Assembly: GCF_001562415.1 (NCBI RefSeq)
Contig: NZ_LOEE01000028.1
Coordinates: 62,001 to 126,000 of the forward strand
Source of the DNA: Thermotalea metallivorans
GTDB taxonomy: Bacteria > Bacillota > Clostridia > Peptostreptococcales > Thermotaleaceae
DNA: 64,000 nt
Direction: 5' to 3'
Positions 15,829 through 24,269 of this stretch are shown piece after piece. A program made the translations under genes and the position numbers. A model generated the notes under the pieces. It saw nothing but the letters and a program-made list of their open reading frames with translations. It did no database searches and was not told the origin of the DNA. The first letter of the stretch is position 1, and the number at the start of each line of letters is the position of its first letter.

Positions 15829-17382
15829 GTGAGAGTAAAAATCCATACAGCAGAGGAAGCAGTGAGAATGATTGACAGCAACAGCACCATTGCTACGGCA
15901 GGCTTTGTAGGAAATGCTGTTCCGGAAGAATTGGAAATTGCGTTGGAAAAACGATTTCTGGAAACAGGAGAACCAAAAAACCTAACTTTGGTTTATGCAG
16001 CCGGTCAGGGAGACGGAAAAGAACGGGGATTAAACCATCTTGGCCATGAAGGGCTTCTGAAAAGGGTGATTGGAGGCCATTGGGGATTGGTCCCAAAGGT
16101 ACAAAAACTTGCCTTTGAAAATAAAATTGAAGCCTATAATCTTCCCCAGGGAGCAATTTCCCAGCTTTTTAGAGATATTGCTGCCAAAAAGCCCGGCACC
16201 ATTACCCGTGTAGGATTGAAAACTTTTGTTGATCCAAGGGTAGAAGGGGGCAAATTAAACGAGATTACGAAGGAAGACATTGTGGAAGTGGTGGAGATTC
16301 TGGGAAAGGAATACCTGTTGTATAAGGCATTCCCCATTCACTTTGCATTGATTCGTGGAACCTATGCCGATGAAAATGGTAACGTTACCATGGAAAAAGA
16401 AGTAGGAACTCTGGAGGTATTGTCCATCGCCCAAGCAGTAAAAAATTCAGGAGGAAAGGTGATTGTACAAGTAGAAAAAGTTGTAAAGGCAGGCTCCTTG
16501 GATCCAAGGATGGTCAAAATACCAGGAATTTACGTGGACACCATTGTCCCTGTGGCAGATATGAAAAACCATATGCAGACCTTTGCGGAAGCTTATAATC
16601 CTGCATACAGCGGAGAAATACGGATACCGGTCAATTCAGTAAAACCAATGGCTTTGGACGATCGAAAAATTATTGCAAGACGTGCGGCCATGGAACTTAT
16701 TCCCAATGCCATTGTCAATTTGGGAATCGGAATGCCCGAAGGCGTAGCCCTGGTGGCCAATGAAGAAGGCGTAGGCGATCAGATGATTCTTACGGTAGAG
16801 CCTGGTCCTATCGGAGGAATTCCTGCAGGAGGACAAAGTTTTGGCGCGGCGATCAATGCAGAGGCCATTATTGATCAGCCTTATCAGTTTGATTTCTATG
16901 ACGGCGGTGGATTGGATGTGGCCTTTTTAGGATTGGCCCAATGTGATAAAGACGGAAATATCAATGTAAGCAAATTCGGACCGAAGATCGCAGGGGCAGG
17001 GGGATTTATCAATATTACCCAGAATGCTAAAAAGGTTATTTTCTGTGGGACTTTTACGGCAGGAGGGTTGGAGGTAAGCACCAAGGACGGGAAATTGGTC
17101 ATTGAAAACGAAGGAAAAGTGAAGAAATTTATTGAAAGGGTAGAGCAAATTACCTTCAGCGGCCAATACGCCAAAGAGTCCAAACAGCCGGTCCTCTATA
17201 TCACAGAACGAGCCGTCTTTGAACTAAAGGACGAGGGCATTGTACTGATAGAAATTGCTCCGGGAATCGATCTGGAAAGGGATATATTGCATCAAATGGA
17301 GTTTCAGCCAATCGTCAGTGAGAATTTGAAAATAATGGATGGTCGTATATTTCAGGATGAAAAGATGGGATTAACTCTGTAA
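15829..17382 (+). CDS. Acyl-CoA:acetate/3-ketoacid CoA-transferase (fused alpha-beta)
   Basis: A 517-residue family I CoA-transferase in which the alpha and beta halves are joined, as in propionate CoA-transferase. It moves CoA between an acyl-CoA donor and a free acid. The N-terminal half begins [20 protein letters not shown] with the glycine-rich [15 protein letters not shown]; the C-terminal half has the active-site block [15 protein letters not shown]. The catalytic glutamate is E324. The start chosen is GTG 15829 after GAAAGGAAGG; starting earlier would put the sigma-54 promoter inside the gene. In this cluster it would activate a 3-hydroxy acid or acetoacetate taken up by the GntP permease. 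Confidence 0.92.
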   Translation: MRVKIHTAEEAVRMIDSNSTIATAGFVGNAVPEELEIALEKRFLETGEPKNLTLVYAAGQGDGKERGLNHLGHEGLLKRVIGGHWGLVPKVQKLAFENKIEAYNLPQGAISQLFRDIAAKKPGTITRVGLKTFVDPRVEGGKLNEITKEDIVEVVEILGKEYLLYKAFPIHFALIRGTYADENGNVTMEKEVGTLEVLSIAQAVKNSGGKVIVQVEKVVKAGSLDPRMVKIPGIYVDTIVPVADMKNHMQTFAEAYNPAYSGEIRIPVNSVKPMALDDRKIIARRAAMELIPNAIVNLGIGMPEGVALVANEEGVGDQMILTVEPGPIGGIPAGGQSFGAAINAEAIIDQPYQFDFYDGGGLDVAFLGLAQCDKDGNINVSKFGPKIAGAGGFINITQNAKKVIFCGTFTAGGLEVSTKDGKLVIENEGKVKKFIERVEQITFSGQYAKESKQPVLYITERAVFELKDEGIVLIEIAPGIDLERDILHQMEFQPIVSENLKIMDGRIFQDEKMGLTL

Positions 17383-17610
17383 TGTACTGTTAGTCGCCGA
17401 CTGTCAGTGATTGATAACAAAGTCTTCCGTTGGAAGATTTAAAGAAGGACTTTCATGAAACCCGTGACGGAAATTATGATTTATCCACAATTGATGAAAG
17501 CACATAATTTCCTATGTGCTATAACAAAGTTTTCTGATGAACTTTCGTCTGCTAACTGCCAGGAACTAACTGTTAAAGTTAGTGATTTATAAAAATAAGG
17601 AGGTATTTTC
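17383..17610. repeat. Gap with word repeats and an 8-bp hairpin
   Basis: Word-repeat pieces occur at both ends (TGTTAGTCGCCGACTGTCAG and TGCTAACTGCCAGGAACTAA). A hairpin AGCACATA-atttcc-TATGTGCT lies at 17499-17520. No sigma-54 promoter is seen, so the permease is probably read from the CoA-transferase promoter. Confidence 0.45.
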
Positions 17611-19005
17611 ATGGGTGTTTTTGGTATCATACTTTCATTGGCCTTATTGATGTATTTGGCCTATCGGGGGATTACCGTATTGGTACTGGCTCCGATCCTA
17701 GCATTATTGGCAGCATTTTTCAGCGGCGGGGTAGCACTATTGCCTACCTACACAGAAGTATTTATGGTGAATCTGGCCAACTATGCAAAGGCCTATTTCC
17801 CATTGTTCCTATTGGGAGCAATTTTCGGCAAACTGATGGATGAAACTGGTGCGGCAAAGGCGATTGCCCACTGGATCGTTGAAAAAGTAGGGAAAGACAG
17901 GGCTATCTTGGCGATTGTATTGTCCTGTGGCGTGTTAACTTACGGCGGTGTTTCCCTATTCGTTGTTGCCTTTGCTGTGTATCCATTAGCAGCAGCACTC
18001 TTTAGGGAGACAGGAACACCAAAACGGTTGATACCCGCTTGTATTGCCTTAGGTTCTTTTACTTTTACCATGACAGCCCTTCCCGGTACGCCCCAAATTC
18101 AAAACGCCATTCCCATCCCCTTCTTTAAGACGGATGCCTATGCTGCACCTATTCTAGGTATCATTGCCGGTATTCTGATGTTTGTTTTGGGAACCTACTG
18201 GCTGCAAATGAGGGCAAAAAGATTTATCGCCAACGGCGAAGGCTATCTGCCCGACGGCATAGTCGATGAAACTGCGGCTGCGGCAGAAGCCGGCTTGGAA
18301 AAGCCCCTTCCGTCGGTAGGAATGGCAATACTTCCCATCATCATTGTATTGGTGTTGAATTTCTTCCTATCCAAGATATATTTTCCTGGGCAGGAGCAAG
18401 CCTTAGTTCCAATCCTTGAAAAATACAACACAACGCCCGGAAAGGTCATCGGTATCTGGAGTATTATCATCGCACTGGTGGTGTCCATTCTATTTATCGT
18501 TGTGACAAACTTCAAGCGAATCAACATGATGGAAACCATCAACAAAGGGGCTTACGGTTCCATGTTGGCCATCTTAAATACTGCCTCTGAGGTAGGTTAC
18601 GGAAACGTTATTGCCGGCTTGGCCGCCTTTGCCATTATCAAGGAGGGTATCCTTGGCATAGCTCCTGGCAATCCATTAATCGGTACAGCCATTTCCGTAA
18701 ACGTATTGGCCGGTATTACCGGTTCCGCATCGGGCGGTATGAGTATTGCCCTCGGTGCCATGGGTGAAACCTTCTATAACCTTGCCTTGCAAAACGGCAT
18801 CAATCCGGAGGTGCTCCACAGAATTACGACCCTATCCTGCGGCGGCTTTGACTCATTGCCCCATAATGGTGCAGTCATCACATTGCTTGGTATTTGCGGT
18901 TTAAATCATAAGCAATCCTATGCAGACATCGGTATGGTTTCCGTGGTGATTCCGGTAATTACAACCATTGTAGCCATCATCCTCGGTACTATGGGCATTG
19001 TATAA
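17611..19005 (+). CDS. GntP-family permease, likely for a hydroxy or keto acid
   Basis: A 464-residue polytopic membrane protein of the GntP/gluconate:H+ symporter family, with about 12 hydrophobic segments. Family marks include YFPLFLLGAIFGKLM near residue 70, CGVLTYGGVSLFVVAFAVYP near residue 110, TMTALPGTPQIQN near residue 150 and the C-terminal TLSCGGFDSLPHNGAVITLL. That last block is typical of the subgroup found beside 3-hydroxybutyrate and acetoacetate genes. ATG follows AAGGAGGT. It lies 228 bp after the CoA-transferase gene and ahead of a terminator. The substrate is inferred from the neighbours. Confidence 0.88.
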   Translation: MGVFGIILSLALLMYLAYRGITVLVLAPILALLAAFFSGGVALLPTYTEVFMVNLANYAKAYFPLFLLGAIFGKLMDETGAAKAIAHWIVEKVGKDRAILAIVLSCGVLTYGGVSLFVVAFAVYPLAAALFRETGTPKRLIPACIALGSFTFTMTALPGTPQIQNAIPIPFFKTDAYAAPILGIIAGILMFVLGTYWLQMRAKRFIANGEGYLPDGIVDETAAAAEAGLEKPLPSVGMAILPIIIVLVLNFFLSKIYFPGQEQALVPILEKYNTTPGKVIGIWSIIIALVVSILFIVVTNFKRINMMETINKGAYGSMLAILNTASEVGYGNVIAGLAAFAIIKEGILGIAPGNPLIGTAISVNVLAGITGSASGGMSIALGAMGETFYNLALQNGINPEVLHRITTLSCGGFDSLPHNGAVITLLGICGLNHKQSYADIGMVSVVIPVITTIVAIILGTMGIV

Positions 19006-19034
19006 TCCTTCTTTTCATAGGAAATAAGGGCAAC

Positions 19035-19072
19035 AGCCCAATTTCTGCGGCATTCGGGAAATTGGGCTTTCT
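19035..19072 (+). terminator. Terminator after the GntP permease gene
   Basis: AGCCCAATTTC pairs perfectly with GAAATTGGGCT around a 12-nt loop, followed by TTCTCCT. The rest of the 319-bp gap contains only the sigma-54 promoter at 19254. Confidence 0.7.
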
Positions 19073-19253
19073 CCTATTCACATCATAAGCAAATGAAAAG
19101 AGGGAAAAGGGAAAAAATAATTTTCACAAAAGATAGAATAGAAATCCAATAGCAACTTACGATATAATAGGAAGTGTACGAAAAATCAAACATTTTTTAC
19201 GGAAAAATGAACAAGGAGAAGCTCATAAAGAGCCTCTGTACAGCCTTTGGCCT

Positions 19254-19270
19254 TTGGCAAGAAATTTGCA
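19254..19270 (+). promoter_or_regulatory. Sigma-54 promoter of the thiolase gene
   Basis: TTGGCAAGAAATTTGCA, with exact 10-nt GG-to-GC spacing, 55 nt before the thiolase ATG. Confidence 0.8.
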
Positions 19271-19324
19271 TAATATTTTTTATTTATCATCATTAATCTA
19301 TCAAATACGCAGGGAGGAATAAAG

Positions 19325-20503
19325 ATGAGAGAAGTTGTGATCGCCAGCGCAGTGAGAACGCCCATAGGAAACTTTAACGGATCCTTGGCGGGATTTACCC
19401 CAGGAGAATTAGGGGCAATTGTGATAAAGGAAGCAATCCAGAGAGCAGGCATCCGACCGGAACAGGTAGATGAAGTTTACATGGGCTGTATATTGCAGGC
19501 AGGGCACGGACAAGGGGTTGCCAGACAGGCAGCTGTCAAAGCAGGTATCCCTGTAGAGGTTCCGGCAACGACAGTAAACATTCTTTGCGGTTCAGGTCTT
19601 AGAACAGTATCCCTAGCAGCACAAACGATTATGACAGGGGACAATGATATTGTGATCGCAGGCGGAACGGAGGTAATGAGCCAGGCGCCGTATCTTGTGA
19701 AAAATTCCCGCTGGGGACACAGAATGGGCCATGGTGAATTTTTGGATTCCATGATTCACGACGCTTTGACGGATGTATTCAATAACTATCATATGGGTGT
19801 AACGGCGGAAAACGTTGCCGAACAGTGGGGAATTACCCGTGAAGAACAGGATGCCTTTGCCGTAGCCAGCCAAAACAAGGCGGAAAAGGCAAAAAAAGAA
19901 GGCAGATTCAAAGATGAAATTGTTCCTGTGGAAATCAAGACAAAGAAAGGCACTGTGATTTTTGATGCAGATGAATACATCAAGGAAGGCGTTACCTTAG
20001 AGAGTCTTCAAAAACTGAAGCCGGCTTTCAAAAAAGATGGTACAGTAACGGCAGGCAATGCCTCTGGCATCAATGATGGTGCCGCAGCCCTGGTGATCAT
20101 GTCCAGAGAGAAGGCTGAAGAATTGGGCATTCAGCCTATGGCCACTATTGTATCCTATGCTACCACAGGTGTGGATCCAAGCATTATGGGTGTAGGTCCT
20201 GTTTCTGCTTCCCAAAAGGCCTTGCAAAAAGCAGGTCTTACCGCCGATGACATTGATTTGATAGAGGCCAACGAAGCTTTTGCCGCCCAATCCATTGCTG
20301 TAGTCAGGGATTTGGGCCTAAATCCTGAAAAAGTCAATGTCAATGGCGGCGCCATTGCTTTAGGACACCCCGTAGGAGCCAGCGGAGCCCGAATTCTTGT
20401 TACACTCCTTTACGAAATGCAAAAAAGAGATGCAAAACGGGGCCTGGCAACGCTGTGCATCGGCGGAGGAATGGGTACAGCCCTTGTTGTAGAAAGAAAA
20501 TAG
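19325..20503 (+). CDS. Acetyl-CoA acetyltransferase (thiolase)
   Basis: A 392-residue biosynthetic-type thiolase that interconverts two acetyl-CoA and acetoacetyl-CoA. The acyl-accepting Cys is in [11 protein letters not shown] (about residue 88); the second catalytic group is in [18 protein letters not shown] (His) and [13 protein letters not shown] (Cys near residue 380). ATG has GGGAGGAAT upstream. It has its own sigma-54 promoter. In the direction of hydroxybutyrate or acetoacetate use, it would supply acetyl-CoA; it could also run in reverse for butyrate formation from lysine fermentation. Confidence 0.95.
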   Translation: MREVVIASAVRTPIGNFNGSLAGFTPGELGAIVIKEAIQRAGIRPEQVDEVYMGCILQAGHGQGVARQAAVKAGIPVEVPATTVNILCGSGLRTVSLAAQTIMTGDNDIVIAGGTEVMSQAPYLVKNSRWGHRMGHGEFLDSMIHDALTDVFNNYHMGVTAENVAEQWGITREEQDAFAVASQNKAEKAKKEGRFKDEIVPVEIKTKKGTVIFDADEYIKEGVTLESLQKLKPAFKKDGTVTAGNASGINDGAAALVIMSREKAEELGIQPMATIVSYATTGVDPSIMGVGPVSASQKALQKAGLTADDIDLIEANEAFAAQSIAVVRDLGLNPEKVNVNGGAIALGHPVGASGARILVTLLYEMQKRDAKRGLATLCIGGGMGTALVVERK

Positions 20504-20544
20504 AAAGATCAATAGATACAGGGGGTGGCAAGAGGCCATCCCCT

Positions 20545-20605
20545 GTTGATTGTCCCCGGTTGCCAGTGGGCAGCGATCAGTCGCCGCCGATTGGTTCTAA
20601 TGAAA
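20545..20605. repeat. Short copy of the intergenic word repeat
   Basis: GGTTGCCAGTGGGCAGCGAT and GTCGCCGCCGATTGG resemble the tracts near 10565 and 17390. Confidence 0.35.
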
Positions 20606-20689
20606 ATGGAATATTTTAAGAACGATAATGTTTAGATAAATGTAACCCCAAAGTTGTATACCCATATATCAATGGAGAGAAGTGATGGG

Positions 20690-22411
20690 ATGGATCGTGA
20701 TAACTATATCTATGTGCACAGTCTATTGAATACTTTGGTCGATATCTCTGCCGACGGGATTGTGGCTATTGACACGGAGGAAAATGTAACTTATCTCAAT
20801 ACAGCGGCGGCAAGACTTTTGGGAGTGGAGTCAAAGGATTACATCGGAAAGAAAATGAAGGAGCTCATAGAGGATACAACCCTCTACCGGGTAATGAAGA
20901 CCCGAGAAATTGAATTGGGAATTGTATTTAGCAAAAATAAAAGGGATTTTATTGCCAATCGAACACCTATTTTTCATAAGGACCAGGTGGTAGGAGCCTT
21001 GGCCATATTTACAGATATGACAGACTATAACCGCATGGATAGGGCGTTGATGGCGGAGAAGGAGCATTCCAGGATTTTGGAGACAATCTTTGAAACGGCC
21101 TATGACTGGATTGTTGTTGTAAATCGGGAAGGGATTGTCACCATGATGAGCCAGACCTATTTGGATTTTTTAGAACTGAAAAAGGAGGAGGCTATCGGCA
21201 AACATGTGACGCAGGTCATTCCTAATACCCGGATGCATATCGTGGCCAAAACAGGCAAGGCCGAGATTGGAGATATTCAAGAAATCAAAGGCAACTATAT
21301 GATTGCCACAAGGCTTCCGGTCATTGTGGACGGGAAGGTTATCGGTGCCGTGGGAAAGGTGAACTTCAAGGATATCAGCGATTTTAACACCATGGCCAAA
21401 AAAGTGAGCAAAATGGAAAAGGAATTGGAATACTACCGTGAGGCGCTGAAAAAGGAACGGGCAGGGAAATATTCCTTTGAAAATATTGTGGGAACGAGCC
21501 CTAGCATTGTACGGGTAAAAAATATTAGTAAAAAGGCAGCAAAAAGCGATTCCAATGTGCTGATCCTAGGAGAAAGCGGTACGGGAAAAGAGTTATTCGC
21601 CCATGCCATCCATAATTTTAGTCATCGGGCCAATGGTCCCTTTATCAAGGTAAATTGTGCCGCCATTCCCTCGGAACTGCTAGAGTCCGAACTGTTCGGC
21701 TATGAGGAGGGGGCCTTTACGGGAGCGAAAAAAGGCGGGAAACTGGGGAAATTTGAGCTGGCGGAAAAAGGGAGCATTTTTTTGGACGAAATAGGAGATA
21801 TGGACATAAAGATGCAGGCCAAACTCTTAAGAGTTCTTCAGGAAAAAGAGATTGAGCGGGTTGGCGGGACGAAAACTAAAAAAATTGATGTTCGTATTAT
21901 TGCCGCTACCAATAAAAAATTGGAGGTGCTTGTGGAACAGGGCAAGTTTCGGGAAGATCTCTATTACCGTTTAAATGTGATGACCATCCATATTCCTCCC
22001 TTAAGGGAGAGAATTGCCGACATGAGGGCCATAACCAAACACTTGCTGAATAAATTATCCCATCATATGGGAATCATCGTGACCGGTATTTCCGATGAGG
22101 CTATGAACTATTTGATGAATTATTCCTGGCCTGGTAACGTAAGGGAGCTGGAGAATGTACTGGAAAGGGCTTTAAATCTGCTGGATAAAGAAACGGTTAT
22201 TGAAACCCATCATCTTCCGAGGAAAATTATAGAGAACAGCCATCAAATCTGCCATGAGATTGAAGATTTCAAAACTGCCATGGAACGTCTAGAAAGAGAA
22301 ATGATTGATAACTGTCTGAAAGCGGTAAACGGCAACAAGAAGGAGGCAGCAAAGCGATTAGGCATTAGCAGAACCAGCCTTTATCAAAAAATAGAGAAAT
22401 ATGGATTATAG
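20690..22411 (+). CDS. Sigma-54-dependent activator with two PAS domains
   Basis: A 573-residue enhancer-binding protein. Residues about 1-115 and 130-235 are PAS sensor domains (ISADGIVAIDTEENVTYLN; VVNREGIVTMMSQTYLDFL). A short coiled linker leads to the AAA+ domain, with Walker A GESGTGKE, the sigma-54-contacting loop GAFTGA at residues 341-346, Walker B SIFLDEIGDM, and RVGGTKTKKIDVRIIAATN. A Fis-type helix-turn-helix closes the protein (NKKEAAKRLGISRTSLYQK). It sits in the middle of four genes or operons that carry -24/-12 promoters, so it is their likely activator. ATG 20690 is the chosen start; ATG 20672 and TTG 20654 are possible but lack a ribosome binding site. The ligand sensed by the PAS domains is unknown. 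Confidence 0.93.
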   Translation: MDRDNYIYVHSLLNTLVDISADGIVAIDTEENVTYLNTAAARLLGVESKDYIGKKMKELIEDTTLYRVMKTREIELGIVFSKNKRDFIANRTPIFHKDQVVGALAIFTDMTDYNRMDRALMAEKEHSRILETIFETAYDWIVVVNREGIVTMMSQTYLDFLELKKEEAIGKHVTQVIPNTRMHIVAKTGKAEIGDIQEIKGNYMIATRLPVIVDGKVIGAVGKVNFKDISDFNTMAKKVSKMEKELEYYREALKKERAGKYSFENIVGTSPSIVRVKNISKKAAKSDSNVLILGESGTGKELFAHAIHNFSHRANGPFIKVNCAAIPSELLESELFGYEEGAFTGAKKGGKLGKFELAEKGSIFLDEIGDMDIKMQAKLLRVLQEKEIERVGGTKTKKIDVRIIAATNKKLEVLVEQGKFREDLYYRLNVMTIHIPPLRERIADMRAITKHLLNKLSHHMGIIVTGISDEAMNYLMNYSWPGNVRELENVLERALNLLDKETVIETHHLPRKIIENSHQICHEIEDFKTAMERLEREMIDNCLKAVNGNKKEAAKRLGISRTSLYQKIEKYGL

Positions 22412-22429
22412 ATATGGCTGTTGTGGCTT

Positions 22430-22446
22430 TTGGCACGGTCATTGCA
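22430..22446 (+). promoter_or_regulatory. Sigma-54 promoter of the ketoacyl-CoA reductase gene
   Basis: TTGGCACGGTCATTGCA, a full match to the -24/-12 consensus with exact spacing. It starts 18 bp after the regulator's stop codon and 55 nt before the reductase ATG. Confidence 0.88.
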
Positions 22447-22500
22447 TGAAAAGCAGGAGAAAGGGCTTCCATAAAAAAATGATTAAAGGAGGAAGATAGG

Positions 22501-23241
22501 ATGAGATTAAAGGATAAGGTGGCCATTATTACAGGCGGAGGAAGAGGGATTGGAGAAGCTACTTGCCTGCGATTTGCCGAGGAAGGGGCAAAAGTCGTGG
22601 TGGCGGATGTAAATGAAACCGATGTGCAGCAAGTGGTAGAAAAAATTAAGGCAGCCGGCGGAGAAGCAACCGGTATGATTGTGGATGTAACCCATAGGGC
22701 CCAGGTGGAAAAAATGGTGGCCGATACGGTAGCAACATACGGACGATTAGATATTTTGGTAAACAATGCGGGAATTACTGCCGATGCAAGATTGGAAAAG
22801 ATGACGGAAGAACAATGGGACAAAGTGATTGCAGTAAACCTAAAGGGTGTATTCAATTGCGGGCAAGCTGCCGCGAAGGTAATGATCGAACAGAAATCGG
22901 GAGTCATTTTGAATGCATCCTCCCTCGTAGGCATCTATGGAAACTTCGGACAGACCAACTATGCCGCCACCAAGTGGGGCGTCATCGGCATGGCAAAATC
23001 ATGGGCGAAGGAGTTAGGGCCCAAGGGGATCCGAGTAAATGCCGTTGCTCCAGGTTTTATTGTAACGCCGATGACAGAGAAAATGCCTGAGAAGGTATTG
23101 GAAATGATGAAGGAAAAATCTCCCCTAAAGACCTTGGGTTATCCCGAAGACATTGCCAATGCCTATGTATATCTGGCATCCGATGAAGCAAAATTTGTGA
23201 CAGGTGCCGTGCTCAGTGTAGACGGCGGTGTAGTATTATAA
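22501..23241 (+). CDS. 3-oxoacyl-CoA/ACP reductase (SDR family; acetoacetyl-CoA reductase-like)
   Basis: A 246-residue short-chain dehydrogenase. It has the nucleotide-binding GGGRGIGEATCLRFAEEG (Gly-x3-Gly-x-Gly), NNAGITADARLEKMTEEQW, and the catalytic set Ser in NASSLVGIYG with Tyr and Lys in NYAATKWG. The C-terminal PLKTLGYPEDIANAYVYLAS and VDGG are typical of FabG/PhaB. With a sigma-54 promoter shared in type with the thiolase, hydratase and CoA-transferase, an (R)-3-hydroxyacyl-CoA dehydrogenase/acetoacetyl-CoA reductase role is more likely than fatty acid synthesis. No PHA synthase is present in the window. A strong terminator follows the stop. Confidence 0.9.
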   Translation: MRLKDKVAIITGGGRGIGEATCLRFAEEGAKVVVADVNETDVQQVVEKIKAAGGEATGMIVDVTHRAQVEKMVADTVATYGRLDILVNNAGITADARLEKMTEEQWDKVIAVNLKGVFNCGQAAAKVMIEQKSGVILNASSLVGIYGNFGQTNYAATKWGVIGMAKSWAKELGPKGIRVNAVAPGFIVTPMTEKMPEKVLEMMKEKSPLKTLGYPEDIANAYVYLASDEAKFVTGAVLSVDGGVVL

Positions 23242-23278
23242 AAGAAATCGAGGCCAAAGCAGCCTCGATTTCTTTTTT
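23241..23278 (+). terminator. Terminator after the reductase gene
   Basis: AAAGAAATCGAGGC pairs perfectly with GCCTCGATTTCTTT around a 7-nt loop, followed by a T run. It closes the sigma-54 module. Confidence 0.9.
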
Positions 23279-23350
23279 GATAATGCACCACCGGTATTTC
23301 CAGCACATACTATGATATTACAGAATAATTTATCTGGGAGGAAATATTGA

Positions 23351-24235
23351 ATGAACCATTTAAAGATAGGAGATTTTGTTGCGAGAAAGTCTTATGACTA
23401 TGATATATTGTTTAAGGTTGTAGACATTATTGAACGCCCAGGAAGACCAAGTATGATCCTGCTCAAGGGGGTAGATCTGCGCATTATTGCTGATGCCCCC
23501 GAGGAGGATCTGCACCGTGTGCCATTGAATAAACTAGATGAATTTCATCATTCCTTTCATAAAAAAGTGGATAAGATTGTAAAAAGAATTTTAAGAGAGA
23601 GAAGTCAAAGATATGAAGGACGTTACGGGTTGACCAGAACGGTGCCGGAACATATCAAAGGGGGCATACCCTTTGGAAAATCCGGAAAAGTTCTGCATCT
23701 GGATGGAGATGGAGAATATCTGGATGTTTGCCTGAAAACCTACAAGCAGCTGGAAATTGAAGCCATCGGAAAACAGATACCGGAGGCGGAACAACCCAAG
23801 GCAGTGGTAGAGCTGCTGCAGGAGCATGCACCGGATATCCTGGTAATCACAGGCCATGATAGTCTTTTGAGGGGATACAAGGACTTTACCAATATTGAGA
23901 ACTATAGGAGTTCAAAATATTTTATTGAAGCTGTCAAGGAAGCCAGAAGATACGAGCCCAATATGGATGATCTCGTTATTTTTGCCGGGGCTTGTCAATC
24001 TCACTATGAAGCCATTCTGGCTGTAGGAGCAAATTTTGCCAGCTCACCCCACCGGGTATTAATTCATTGCTTAGACCCCGTATTTATATGTGAAAAAATT
24101 GCCTACACCAGCGTGGATCGATTTATTCCCATTGAAGAGATATTAGAAAATACCATTACAGGTTTGAAAGGCGTGGGGGGATTGCAGACGAGAGGAAAAT
24201 ATAGGCAAGGACTTCCAAAATCACCCTATCAATAA
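23351..24235 (+). CDS. yabG: Sporulation-specific protease YabG
   Basis: A 294-residue protein of the YabG family, a protease that processes spore coat proteins in Bacillus and cortex-lytic or germination precursors in Clostridioides. The N-terminal block MNHLKIGDFVARKSYDYDIL forms a small barrel-like region; the central GKVLHLDGDGEYLDVCLKTY, DILVITGHDSLLRGYKDFTN and IFAGACQSHYEAILAVGANF blocks are the conserved core, with His and Cys as candidate catalytic residues. ATG follows GGGAGGAAAT. It precedes the SpoIID-amidase fusion by 34 bp and is probably co-transcribed with it; yabG near veg is a common Firmicutes order. Confidence 0.93.
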   Translation: MNHLKIGDFVARKSYDYDILFKVVDIIERPGRPSMILLKGVDLRIIADAPEEDLHRVPLNKLDEFHHSFHKKVDKIVKRILRERSQRYEGRYGLTRTVPEHIKGGIPFGKSGKVLHLDGDGEYLDVCLKTYKQLEIEAIGKQIPEAEQPKAVVELLQEHAPDILVITGHDSLLRGYKDFTNIENYRSSKYFIEAVKEARRYEPNMDDLVIFAGACQSHYEAILAVGANFASSPHRVLIHCLDPVFICEKIAYTSVDRFIPIEEILENTITGLKGVGGLQTRGKYRQGLPKSPYQ

Positions 24236-24269
24236 TCAGGACCCAAACGGCAAAAAGGGGGGGAAGAAG

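Noticed and set aside
15575-15832. 85-codon open frame upstream of the CoA-transferase gene
   Set aside because: It overlaps the sigma-54 promoter at 15765 and the true gene start, has no ribosome binding site and no recognisable sequence.
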